The notes under the pieces were generated by a model. The model was not told the DNA's origin and searched no databases. It worked only from the letters and a program-made list of their open reading frames with translations. From CAZQQN01 sp964549595 (GTDB lineage Bacteria; Bacteroidota; Bacteroidia; CAILMK01; CAYYUA01): DNA of 15,705 nucleotides. Shown here one piece after another: positions 1 to 7,542 of this stretch. Position 1 is the stretch's first letter. Every line of letters starts with the position of its first letter. The position numbers and the translations under genes are program-made. Location of the stretch: positions 1 to 15,705 of the forward strand of contig CAZJWK010000065.1 of NCBI GenBank assembly GCA_964549595.1, given 5' to 3'.

Positions 1-1718
1 GTAGGGGTTAATTCCCCTTTTTCCTGAGAAAAATTCCTGGGAAGCAAGGTGAGCTTTTTAACCTGCTGCACCTTGCCCATGGATTTATTAAGCCCTTGGA
101 TTATTTCATTGTATTTTTGGACTACTTTACCATCTTCTATGACTTGCTTTTTGGAATCAAACGGAATGTTGTGCTGCTTGCACCAGCTTTCCAATTGATC
201 AAATGCGGGCACAATAAGCGCTGATATAAATTTTCGGTTTTTACCCACCACAATTGCATTTTCAATCATTAGCGATTCCTTGAGCTTGTTCTCAATAGCT
301 CCGGGTGCTACAAACTTACCACCAGAGGTTTTGAACATGTCATCCTTCCGGTCTAATACCTTCAGGAATTTTCCGTCAAATTCTCCGACATCACCGGTAT
401 GAAACCAACCATCCTCGTCAAAAACCTGGTCAGTTTTCGCTTCATTCTTGTAATAACCCTGCATCACATTGGGCCCTTTCAATAAGATTTCCCCATCCTC
501 GGCAATTTTAACTTCGCAACCTTCAATAGGTGGTCCTACGGTGCCGATCTTTCTGTTTTCTACTTCATACCGGTTAACTGCAATCACGGGGGAAGTTTCA
601 GTCAGCCCATAACCTTCCAGAATAGTAATTCCCGCGGCAGTAAAGATGCGTTGCAATTTTGGGGATAGGGGGGCACTACCTGAAACGATGGCTTTTACTT
701 CACCACCCAATGCCTCGCGCCATTTAGTAAAAACAAGCCTGTCAAAAAACTGAAGCTTTTTGCGGGTCCACCAACTGTTGCCTTTAAGCTTGTATTTCTC
801 CGCATGCTTAACAGCGGAAAAGAAAATTAACTTTTTGATGCCGGTAAGGTTATAGCCTTGATTAATGATTTTTTCATACACCTTTTCGATAAGCCTGGGA
901 ACAGCAGTAAAAAGATGGGGATGAATTTCTTTGGCATTTTCCGCTATCGTATCCAGGTTTTCCGCATAATAAATAGAAACGCCGTTAAAGATGTAAAGGT
1001 AAGAAAGCATTCGTTCAAAAATGTGATTCAGAGGAAGGAAACTTAAAACACGGTTTTCGTAATCGATGGGTAAAAGAGGGGTACAATAGATCACATTACT
1101 GACAACGTTCCAATGCGAAAGCATAACCCCCTTCGGATTCCCTGTGGTACCCGAAGTATAAATGATGGTAGCCAAATCTTCAGGCTTCACCTTTTTGCGC
1201 AATGCCACTAACTCATTAAGGTTTCTTTTGCGACTCCGTTCCAGTAAATCTTTCCAATTATCTACACCCTCTACATAGTCAAAAGTATAAATTTTCTCCA
1301 AACTGGTTGATTCATCTTTTAAGGGCTCTATCCGTTCATACAATTCTTTATTGGCAGCAAAAACCAGTTTTACGCCCGATTCTTGTAAAATATGTTTGTA
1401 TTCATCTTTACTCAAAGTAGGGTACAATGGTACATTAATCGCACCCATTTGTAACAGGCCGTTGTCTACAAAAATCCATTCAGGGCGATTTTCTGAAATG
1501 ATGGCTATCTTATCGCCGGGTTGAATGCCTAATTCGAGCAAACCCTTGCTTACCAGGTTGATATACTCAATGCATTGCACAGTGCTGTAAAGCTTCCAGT
1601 CGCCATCAACGGAATCAGGCTCCGGGCCGAATTTGGAGGCCAAAGCGTCTTCCTGCGGAAAATGTTGAAGCTGATAAGGGAATATATCTATTAGGGTTTT
1701 GATGGGGGTTGAATTCAT
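1..1718 (-). CDS. Long-chain fatty acid--CoA ligase (AMP-forming), C-terminus cut by window edge
   Basis: Activates long-chain fatty acids to acyl-CoA through an acyl-AMP intermediate, probably in the cytoplasm or at the inner membrane face, feeding lipid synthesis or beta-oxidation. About 572 codons are visible and read open to position 1. The ATP-binding P-loop of adenylate-forming enzymes, YTSGTTGNPKG, lies near residue 185. The motif GYGLTETSP lies near residue 370, followed by HTGDVG and the hinge/C-terminal segment FKTSGGKFVAPGAIENKL. The last visible residues are GELTPT, which in long ligases of the FadD15 type lie only some 25-30 residues before the end, so almost all of the gene is here. 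The ATG at 1718 has AAAGG about seven bases upstream. It is divergent from thioredoxin across about 260 bp. Family is certain; chain-length preference is not visible. Confidence 0.93.
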   Translation of the reverse strand, partial: MNSTPIKTLIDIFPYQLQHFPQEDALASKFGPEPDSVDGDWKLYSTVQCIEYINLVSKGLLELGIQPGDKIAIISENRPEWIFVDNGLLQMGAINVPLYPTLSKDEYKHILQESGVKLVFAANKELYERIEPLKDESTSLEKIYTFDYVEGVDNWKDLLERSRKRNLNELVALRKKVKPEDLATIIYTSGTTGNPKGVMLSHWNVVSNVIYCTPLLPIDYENRVLSFLPLNHIFERMLSYLYIFNGVSIYYAENLDTIAENAKEIHPHLFTAVPRLIEKVYEKIINQGYNLTGIKKLIFFSAVKHAEKYKLKGNSWWTRKKLQFFDRLVFTKWREALGGEVKAIVSGSAPLSPKLQRIFTAAGITILEGYGLTETSPVIAVNRYEVENRKIGTVGPPIEGCEVKIAEDGEILLKGPNVMQGYYKNEAKTDQVFDEDGWFHTGDVGEFDGKFLKVLDRKDDMFKTSGGKFVAPGAIENKLKESLMIENAIVVGKNRKFISALIVPAFDQLESWCKQHNIPFDSKKQVIEDGKVVQKYNEIIQGLNKSMGKVQQVKKLTLLPRNFSQEKGELTP

Positions 1719-1977
1719 TGCGAACCTTTTGAATTTGTTTTGACCAAAATAAAAAAAATTAAGGGAATAATGGAATAAAGGTTCATAAGGTCCTTTTAGT
1801 AAATTATGTGTATTGGGTGCCTACCGTCATTATTGTATTAGCAAAAATGAGGCACAATCACTTTTTGAGCATTTAATGGCCCTAATAGTAAATGTAAAAG
1901 CGAGGTTTAAGAATTTTTATGCAAAATTTTTGTTTTAATGGATGGAAACATTTTCAATAAATCAAAAACCGAAAATC

Positions 1978-2310
1978 ATGGCAGTAGAATTGACAGACCA
2001 GAATTTCGAAGAAAAGGTTTTAAAATCTGACAAACCGGTATTGGTAGATTTTTGGGCAGAATGGTGTGGCCCTTGCCTTCAAATGGCTCCTATGATCGAT
2101 GAGTTAGCCAATGATTATGAAGGTAAAGCCGTTATAGGCAAACTTGACGTGGATAGCAATCCACAGACTGCTTCCCAATACGGAATCAGAAATATCCCAA
2201 CATTACTCGTTTTCAAAAACGGGGAGTTGGTGGATAAACAAGTTGGTGCTGCTCCGAAAAAAGCCCTCAGCGATAAGCTGGAAGCCCAAATGGAAAGCCA
2301 GACCAGCTAA
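1978..2310 (+). CDS. trxA: Thioredoxin
   Basis: Small cytoplasmic dithiol-disulfide oxidoreductase that reduces protein disulfides and is itself reduced by thioredoxin reductase. The 110 residues are the usual length. The active site WCGPC is at residues 29-33 and the cis-proline lies in NIPTLLVF (Pro74). The conserved start of the fold, VLVDFWAEWC, precedes it. The ATG at 1978 is chosen because MAVELTDQNFEE matches how family members begin and the preceding bases are A-rich, as is common for Bacteroidota start sites. An in-frame ATG at 1942 would add 12 residues that do not resemble a thioredoxin or a signal peptide. A strong terminator follows at 2337, so it is likely transcribed alone. Confidence 0.95.
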   Translation: MAVELTDQNFEEKVLKSDKPVLVDFWAEWCGPCLQMAPMIDELANDYEGKAVIGKLDVDSNPQTASQYGIRNIPTLLVFKNGELVDKQVGAAPKKALSDKLEAQMESQTS

Positions 2311-2336
2311 ATTAACCAAGAAAAATTTAATCTGGT

Positions 2337-2374
2337 AAAAAGCCGTTCTAATGGAGGAACGGCTTTTTATTTTT
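2337..2374 (+). terminator. Rho-independent terminator after thioredoxin
   Basis: Perfect 8-bp stem AGCCGTTC (2341-2348) and GAACGGCT (2357-2364) with an 8-base loop, preceded by AAAA and followed by a T-rich tract. The A and T runs extend the stem and make it potentially active in both directions. The T-tract also spells TATTTTTG (2368-2375), which matches the Bacteroidota -7 element, but no -33 element is seen at the right distance. Confidence 0.9.
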
Positions 2375-2396
2375 GTACCAAAATGCAGCATCCATT

Positions 2397-3320
2397 ATGG
2401 CAAACCCCAGAACAGACAAGCTTGATCTGGAAACCCTTCGCCAATTTGATAACCTCGAGTTATTGGCTAAGCATGTGGTAGAAGGGTTTATTACCGGGCT
2501 ACACAAAAGCCCTTTTCATGGTTTTTCGGTAGAATTTGCAGAACACCGACATTACAATCCGGGTGAGCCAACCCGCCATATAGATTGGAAACTTTACGCG
2601 AGGACTGACCGGCTTTATACCAAACAATACGAAGAGGAAACCAACCTTAGGTGCCAGATTCTTCTGGATACCTCCTCTTCCATGCTTTTTCCAGCTAAGG
2701 CATTTAACAAATTGCAATTTTCCATTTATGCCGCTGCAGCATTGATACAGATCTTGAAAAAACAAAGGGATGCGGTAGGCTTAACCAATTTCGCGGATAA
2801 AATCGAGCAATTTCTGGAACCCAAATCAAACCCAAAGCACCTTAGGCTCCTTTACAATGAGCTGGAAAAATTACTCAGGGAAGACCAGATCAACAAAACC
2901 ACATCCACTTCAGACACGCTACACATGATTGCTGAAGCCATACACAAACGCTCCTTGATCATTCTTTTCAGTGACATGTTGGATAACCATGCGGAAGAGG
3001 AACGTTTGTTCTCAGCCTTACAACACCTTAAGCATAACAAACACGAAGTTATCGTATTCCATGTGATGGATAAAAAACAGGAAATGGATTTTGCCTATTC
3101 CAACCGCCCTTATCAATTCGTAGACCTTGAAACCGGTGAAAAAGTAAAACTATTCCCCAACGAGGTTAAAGATCAGTACTTAAAGGACATCAATGAATAC
3201 CGGAAAAAACTTAAGCTACGATGCCAGCAATATAAGATCGAGTATGTGGAAGCGGATATCAATGAAGGTTTTGACCAGGTATTGCTGCCATATTTGATTA
3301 AAAGGAAGAAAATGCCTTGA
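2397..3320 (+). CDS. DUF58 domain-containing protein (VWA-like)
   Basis: Protein of the DUF58 family, whose members carry a von Willebrand A-type fold and often work with MoxR-type AAA+ ATPases in complex assembly or metal insertion. The 307 residues have no signal peptide or membrane segment, so it is probably cytoplasmic. The signature HYNPGEPTRHIDWKLYART is at about residues 52-70. A MIDAS-like metal site LDTSSSM begins near residue 90 (Asp91). A second acidic strand, IILFSDMLD, lies near residue 188. The ATG at 2397 is used. A TTG eight codons upstream lies inside the terminator T-tract and is unlikely. No MoxR gene is next to it in this window. It lies between thioredoxin and ispE, 95 bp from the latter. 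The family call is firm; the specific role is unknown. Confidence 0.88.
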   Translation: MANPRTDKLDLETLRQFDNLELLAKHVVEGFITGLHKSPFHGFSVEFAEHRHYNPGEPTRHIDWKLYARTDRLYTKQYEEETNLRCQILLDTSSSMLFPAKAFNKLQFSIYAAAALIQILKKQRDAVGLTNFADKIEQFLEPKSNPKHLRLLYNELEKLLREDQINKTTSTSDTLHMIAEAIHKRSLIILFSDMLDNHAEEERLFSALQHLKHNKHEVIVFHVMDKKQEMDFAYSNRPYQFVDLETGEKVKLFPNEVKDQYLKDINEYRKKLKLRCQQYKIEYVEADINEGFDQVLLPYLIKRKKMP

Positions 3321-3415
3321 CGTACTAAATTTTTTCATGGGCTAAAAAGCTTTCACATTGCTTTACTAATGCCCAAACCCACCAACGTCTAAACAGAACA
3401 CGACAATCCAACACT

Positions 3416-4225
3416 ATGCTTGTTTTCCCCAATGCCAAGATCAATATTGGTTTGAATGTGACAAGTAAGCGAACGGATGGTTTCCACGAAATTGAAAGCA
3501 TTTTTTATCCCTTACCCATAAAAGATGCTTTGGAAGCCATTCCCAGTGATCAATTAAAATTTGAATGTGAGGGGGCTTCGCTTAGTCAGCATTTCTCAGA
3601 AAATACCATATTGAAAGCCTATGAGGTGCTTACCCAATACCGGGAAATCAAACCTGTTCATTTTTACTTGCTTAAAAATATCCCACAGGAAGCTGGTTTA
3701 GGTGGAGGGTCTGCTGATGGCACCTTTGCCCTTAAACTTCTGAATCATTTACAGAACCTTGATTTGAACAACGAGGCCCTTGAAACCTTTAGTGGCTTGA
3801 TAGGCAGTGATTGTCCATTTTTTGTGGCTAATCAACCGCAGATTGCCACTGGCAGGGGTGAAAAACTTGAACAAGTGGATTTGAGTTTATCGGGGTATTC
3901 CTATGTGGTTGTTCACCCTCCTTTCTCTATTAGTACCCAAAAAGCCTACCAGCAAATTCAGCCCCGGGAACCCCGCCATTCCCTTTCTCAAGTTATCCGA
4001 AAACCTGTGGAAGCATGGGAAGGTTTCATCAAAAATGATTTTGAGCAATATGCCCTTGAGGCATTTCCTGCCATTAAAGCCATAAAACAAACCCTATACC
4101 GTCAAGGCGCCCTTTACGCTTCATTGACCGGAAGTGGTTCAGCAGTATATGGGATTTTTGAAGAAATTCCTGATTTGGCTTCCCATTTTCCGGAAAACTA
4201 TCAGGTATTACAAGGTGCTTTTTAG
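3416..4225 (+). CDS. ispE: 4-diphosphocytidyl-2-C-methyl-D-erythritol kinase
   Basis: GHMP-superfamily kinase that phosphorylates the 2-hydroxyl of CDP-methylerythritol, the fourth enzymatic step of the MEP route to isopentenyl diphosphate. The 269 residues are close to the usual length. The N-terminal FPNAKINIGLNV carries the catalytic lysine (Lys8). The glycine-rich ATP loop PQEAGLGGGSADG spans residues 90-102. The catalytic aspartate is in LIGSDCPFF (Asp132). The C-terminal GHMP motif SLTGSGSAVYGIF is near residues 236-248. The product pathway feeds the polyprenyl diphosphate synthase encoded about 3 kb away, although the two are not in one operon. It converges with the Ldh-family gene, with only 51 bp between the stops and no clear terminator there. 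Confidence 0.96.
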   Translation: MLVFPNAKINIGLNVTSKRTDGFHEIESIFYPLPIKDALEAIPSDQLKFECEGASLSQHFSENTILKAYEVLTQYREIKPVHFYLLKNIPQEAGLGGGSADGTFALKLLNHLQNLDLNNEALETFSGLIGSDCPFFVANQPQIATGRGEKLEQVDLSLSGYSYVVVHPPFSISTQKAYQQIQPREPRHSLSQVIRKPVEAWEGFIKNDFEQYALEAFPAIKAIKQTLYRQGALYASLTGSGSAVYGIFEEIPDLASHFPENYQVLQGAF

Positions 4226-4276
4226 CCATCAGGATTAAACAAAAAGCTGGTTTTTCCGGGCACTAAGGTAAAAATT

Positions 4277-5365
4277 TTACAAGTAAGCCAATCCCATTCT
4301 TTCTTGAATAGCCAGGAGGTCTTCATAAACCTGGTTGTTTAAGGGAATGCCCTCTTTTTCCCTCTTTTCCCGGGTTTCTCGCTCAGGATCTCCGGGAATC
4401 TTGACATTTTGTTCCTTATTATCCGGTGTAGCTTTTCGCATTGTCCGGATCCATCGATCAACAGCCTGTTTAAAGTCTTCACAAGGTTGGAAGGCATCAA
4501 CACGCCAAGCACCTAAAAAATGACCTATCCCCTCTCCCACTTTTTCTTTTGATTGGTCTAAAAAAGGTACGAAAGGGGGCACCCAGGGGCCAAAATTAGC
4601 CCCGGGTAAAACCCCACTCATGATATCGACCACTGCACTTAAGGCATACCCTTTATGGCGGCTGCGGTGATAATCACTGCCCAAAGGCAGTAAAGTACCG
4701 CCTTTCTTGAGTACATCCGGATCTTCTGAGTTGTTTCCTTTTTTATCCTGTGCCCATCCTTTGGGTATATTCTGATTGTTTCTTCCCGCAATTTCCAATT
4801 TACCATTTGATACGACTGTGGTAGCCAAATCAGCGATTAAGGGACTTTCCGTTCCAGCCGGTATGGCAAAGCAAACCGGATTGGTCCCCAACATGGCATC
4901 CGTTGATCCGGCCGGGGCTACCAACGGGCTGGCATTGGTCATAGCCAGACCAATCATGTCTTCCTCAATGGCTAAATCGGTATGGGCAGAGGCGATGCCA
5001 AAATGGGTGGAATTTTTAATAGCTACCCAGCCACTTCCCACATTTTTCCCTTTATCTATGGCCATCTTCATTCCTTCCTGAGCTGAGATTAGACCTAAAC
5101 TCTTATTAGCATCTAAAGTAGCGGTTGAGGGGGTTTCGTGAACCGTTTCCGGTTTACCATTTACTTGAATGATCCCTTTATCAATTTGGTTTAAATACCC
5201 TTTTAACCTTGCGACACCATGGGAATCAATGCCTTTGAGGTCGGCTTTTAACAACACGTTTCCCGCAGTTTCAGCGTTTTCCCTTGAATACCCCAAAGCT
5301 TTGAAAAAATGGAATAGAAAACCATACAACTTTTCAACGGGTAATATGACATCAGAATCAGCCAA
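4277..5365 (-). CDS. Ldh family (malate/L-lactate dehydrogenase type) NAD(P)-dependent oxidoreductase, TTG start
   Basis: Cytoplasmic NAD(P)-dependent reductase of the malate/L-lactate dehydrogenase (LDH2/MDH2) family, which reduces 2-oxoacids or cyclic imino acids. Visible family motifs are GIDSHGVARLKGYL (residues 45-58, with the catalytic Ser48-His49 pair), NSTHFGIAS (118-126), TNPVCFAIPA (161-170), ADLATT (178-183), HKGYALS (237-243), and the C-terminal IPGDPE (323-328). The 362 residues match the family. The start is unusual. In this frame a TAA lies six codons upstream, no ATG lies between, and the next internal Met is near residue 99. TTG at 5365 is therefore the best start. A nine-codon ATG ORF (5387-5358) overlaps it in another frame. 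Sequence alone does not give the substrate. Confidence 0.9.
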   Translation of the reverse strand: MADSDVILPVEKLYGFLFHFFKALGYSRENAETAGNVLLKADLKGIDSHGVARLKGYLNQIDKGIIQVNGKPETVHETPSTATLDANKSLGLISAQEGMKMAIDKGKNVGSGWVAIKNSTHFGIASAHTDLAIEEDMIGLAMTNASPLVAPAGSTDAMLGTNPVCFAIPAGTESPLIADLATTVVSNGKLEIAGRNNQNIPKGWAQDKKGNNSEDPDVLKKGGTLLPLGSDYHRSRHKGYALSAVVDIMSGVLPGANFGPWVPPFVPFLDQSKEKVGEGIGHFLGAWRVDAFQPCEDFKQAVDRWIRTMRKATPDNKEQNVKIPGDPERETREKREKEGIPLNNQVYEDLLAIQERMGLAYL

Positions 5366-5408
5366 ATGTTTCGTATTGATTTATCATTAATGGTAAAATT
5401 AGCCGCTA

Positions 5409-5416
5409 CAAAATTA
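5409..5416 (-). promoter_or_regulatory. Possible -7 element of the Ldh-family gene
   Basis: The minus strand reads TAATTTTG, an exact TAnnTTTG match, about 44 bases upstream of the TTG start. The -33 TTTG is not recognisable at 19 bp spacing, so this is only half a promoter. Confidence 0.35.
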
Positions 5417-5517
5417 GCAATTAAAAAGGCTTCAGGTTAGGAATAAGACCGTAAGCCCACAAAAATCTTATCCTCACTCTGAAAAGGGTTTTGGAATTTT
5501 GGAAACTCGTTAAGTAT

Positions 5518-6585
5518 TTATTCATCTTGTGCACCCAAACCTTTATGGTATGAATAATTCCTTATTTTATCGATCAATTGGCTCATATCATCGAAGAAAG
5601 ATTGTTCAAAGTACATCGGGACCCAACCTTTCGGATGCAGAAAGCCGAGCGATTGCGCATGAAGGGCTTGACGAGGGCATGTTTCAAAGCAATTTTCAAC
5701 AAACTGTCTGAACTTAGATGATTTAGGCCCATAAATGATTTTGTCACCACCGTACATTTTATCATTGAAAACCGGATTGCCGATGTATTTCAAGTGAGCC
5801 CTTATTTGGTGAGTTCGGCCGGTTTCCAACCAGCATTGCAGCAATGTCGCAAAACCAAACCGCTCAATAACCTGAAAATGAGTAATAGCAGGCTTCCCTA
5901 CTTCTGATCTTTCATAAACCTGCATCAATTTCCGGTCCTTTAAGCTCCTGGCTAAATTCCCGTTAATGGTCCCGTAATCATCCTTAAAATCACCCCATGC
6001 AAGGGCTATGTAATGGCGCTGGACTGTTTTTTCCGCAAATTGATGAAACAGGCTGTTGAGGGCTTTTTTATGCTTTGAAACAACCATTAGCCCGGATGTT
6101 TCCTTGTCTATCCTGTGCACAATGCCGGGCCGATCGTGGCCATTGACAGCAGTGGGTAGGTTGTGAAAATAATACATCAATGCATTGACCAAAGTGCCTG
6201 AAAAATTATTGTGACCTGGATGAACCACCATTCCCGGAGGTTTATTAACCACCATCACGTAATCATCTTCATAGACAATATCCAAATCAATGGCTTCGGG
6301 TTTGGTTTCGTCTCCCTTTGGTGGTTTCGGTAAAACAACAGAAATTTCTTGACCGGCCTTGACCTTAAAGTTGGACTTAACGGCTTCCCCGTTCACCAAT
6401 ACTCGCTTGGCCTTCAGACCATCCTGAATTCTTTTTCTACTGACATTCGCAATTTTGTTCATCAGGAATTTGTCAATACGAAGAGGATATTGCCCCCATC
6501 CCACCCTGAAACGGTAGTGTTCGTAAAGCACTTCCTCCCCTGTTTCATCCTCTTGGTATTGTATTTTTTCAGGTTTTTCCGTCAT
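5518..6585 (-). CDS. RluA/RluD family ribosomal large subunit pseudouridine synthase
   Basis: Isomerises selected uridines in RNA to pseudouridine; RluD-type members act on 23S rRNA helix 69. An N-terminal S4 RNA-binding domain spans about residues 34-85 (LRIDKFLMNKIANVSRKRIQ and VLVNGEAVKSNFKVKAGQ). The catalytic domain has NKPPGMVVHPG (114-124), the catalytic motif HRIDKETSGLMVVSK (157-171, nucleophile Asp160), and GRTHQIRAHL (256-265). The 355 residues fit the S4-containing RluA/C/D group. The ATG at 6585 sits just downstream of a TAACTTTG box. S4 domain and length favour RluD-like, but the exact target site cannot be told here. It is divergent from the HAD gene. Confidence 0.93.
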   Translation of the reverse strand: MTEKPEKIQYQEDETGEEVLYEHYRFRVGWGQYPLRIDKFLMNKIANVSRKRIQDGLKAKRVLVNGEAVKSNFKVKAGQEISVVLPKPPKGDETKPEAIDLDIVYEDDYVMVVNKPPGMVVHPGHNNFSGTLVNALMYYFHNLPTAVNGHDRPGIVHRIDKETSGLMVVSKHKKALNSLFHQFAEKTVQRHYIALAWGDFKDDYGTINGNLARSLKDRKLMQVYERSEVGKPAITHFQVIERFGFATLLQCWLETGRTHQIRAHLKYIGNPVFNDKMYGGDKIIYGPKSSKFRQFVENCFETCPRQALHAQSLGFLHPKGWVPMYFEQSFFDDMSQLIDKIRNYSYHKGLGAQDE

Positions 6586-6616
6586 TGATTTATAACCTTA
6601 GGCCTATTTTCTCGAG

Positions 6617-6624
6617 CAAAGTTA
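6617..6624 (-). promoter_or_regulatory. Possible -7 element of the pseudouridine synthase gene
   Basis: The minus strand reads TAACTTTG, an exact TAnnTTTG match, about 32 bases upstream of the ATG at 6585. No good -33 TTTG is seen 19 bp further up. Confidence 0.35.
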
Positions 6625-6739
6625 CAAAGGAAACCCTGTACAGGTTCCCGTGAAAGCGTGCAAGGGGATGATTCAAAGTAGTAATGCGTTTCCCTCAAAA
6701 ACATTTAAATTGGTTTCTCAAACAAGAATTGACCAAATT

Positions 6740-7231
6740 ATGACCTTATCCATCAAATTACTCATTTCTGACATAGATGGTGTTATGACAGACGGTGGGA
6801 TTTACTACACTGAAGGGGGTGAACGGTTTAAAAAGTTCAGTGTGTATGACACCATGGGGTTCACGCATCTTCACGAAAACGGCATTAAAAGCGCCATAAT
6901 CTATGCTGAGCAAAGTCCCATTGTCGAAACAGTGGCCAACGATTTGGGCATTAAACACCGCTATGAAAACGTTACCCAAAAATATGAATTGGCCAAACAA
7001 TTGTGTGAACAAGAAAATATTGAATTAGAGAACCTGGCTTTCATCGGGGATGATACCAATGACATTGAACTCATGGAAAATTGTGGTTTAGCGGCTTGCC
7101 CAAGCAATGCGCCAAAGGAAATCAGGAACATAATAAATGTCCTTGTTTTAAAAAGGCCAGGTGGAGAAGGAGCCGTCAGAGAATTTATCGACTACATAAT
7201 AGAAAATGGTTTTTTTGAAAAATCCCAATAA
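6740..7231 (+). CDS. KdsC-like HAD superfamily protein with atypical motif II
   Basis: Resembles KdsC/C0-type HAD phosphatases, small cytoplasmic enzymes that dephosphorylate sugar phosphates such as KDO-8-phosphate in lipopolysaccharide synthesis. Motif I is intact (LISDIDGVMTDGG, residues 8-20), followed by IYYTEGGERFKKFSVYD. A lysine in VTQKYELAK fits motif III, and motif IV is intact (FIGDDTNDIELM). The C-terminal GGEGAVREF is typical of KdsC. At motif II, where KdsC has IITGR, this protein has IIYAEQS, so the usual Thr/Ser is lost. The NVRDG stretch also reads SVYDT. The ATG at 6740 gives 163 residues and begins just before motif I. An in-frame ATG at 6650 would add 30 residues of no recognisable type. 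No KDO or sialic acid genes are nearby. It may be catalytically altered or act on another substrate. Confidence 0.82.
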   Translation: MTLSIKLLISDIDGVMTDGGIYYTEGGERFKKFSVYDTMGFTHLHENGIKSAIIYAEQSPIVETVANDLGIKHRYENVTQKYELAKQLCEQENIELENLAFIGDDTNDIELMENCGLAACPSNAPKEIRNIINVLVLKRPGGEGAVREFIDYIIENGFFEKSQ

Positions 7232-7242
7232 ATTTTTTGATT

Positions 7243-7273
7243 TTTAGCTAATAATTCCGCTAAACGTTTTTTT
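7243..7273 (+). terminator. Possible weak terminator after the HAD gene
   Basis: Inverted repeat TTTAGC (7243-7248) and GCTAAA (7259-7264) with a 10-base loop, followed by CG and seven T residues. The stem is short and AT-rich, so termination strength is doubtful. It sits between two convergent genes. Confidence 0.35.
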
Positions 7274-7445
7274 ACACGAGCAATTCTTTAATAGGATTAA
7301 ACGCACTACCGTCCTTATTTTCGGCTTTTTTCTCATAATAAGAAAGGGCAAAATACAAAGCCAAAACCAGAAGAATTAAAACCAAGTAAATAATCAAGTT
7401 TCTCCTTGCCCGCTTTTTGGATTGACTTTTATGCTTAAAATACAT
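7272..7445 (-). CDS. Small single-pass membrane protein, 57 residues, hypothetical
   Basis: An ORF of 57 codons from ATG at 7445 to TAA at 7272. The N-terminus is strongly basic (KHKSQSKKRARR, residues 4-15). One hydrophobic helix follows at about residues 17-37 (NLIIYLVLILLVLALYFALSYY), then a short charged tail with KK and ENKDG. By the positive-inside rule the N-terminus should stay in the cytoplasm and the tail face the periplasm. It lies 97 bp downstream of the polyprenyl diphosphate synthase on the same strand, so it may share its transcript, and converges with the HAD gene. I do not recognise a family. The basic-helix-acidic layout argues that it is real rather than a chance frame, but no Shine-Dalgarno motif supports the start. 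Confidence 0.6.
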   Translation of the reverse strand: MYFKHKSQSKKRARRNLIIYLVLILLVLALYFALSYYEKKAENKDGSAFNPIKELLV

Positions 7446-7542
7446 GAAATAAAATCATCCGATTGTGCATAAACAAAGATCAGGAAGGAATAAACCAATG
7501 TCAAATTTTTCGCTATCCCGTCAAATAAAGCTTTTACCTGCC

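Noticed and set aside
1942..1977. Earlier in-frame ATG for thioredoxin
   Set aside because: The 12 extra residues resemble neither thioredoxin nor a signal peptide; MAVELTDQNF fits the family start.
2373..2396. TTG start eight codons upstream of the DUF58 ATG
   Set aside because: It lies inside the terminator T-tract, and the ATG at 2397 is a normal start.
6650..6739. ATG giving the HAD protein a 30-residue N-terminal extension
   Set aside because: The extension has no recognisable features and ATG 6740 directly precedes the conserved motif I strand. KdsC itself has an extension, so it is not fully excluded.
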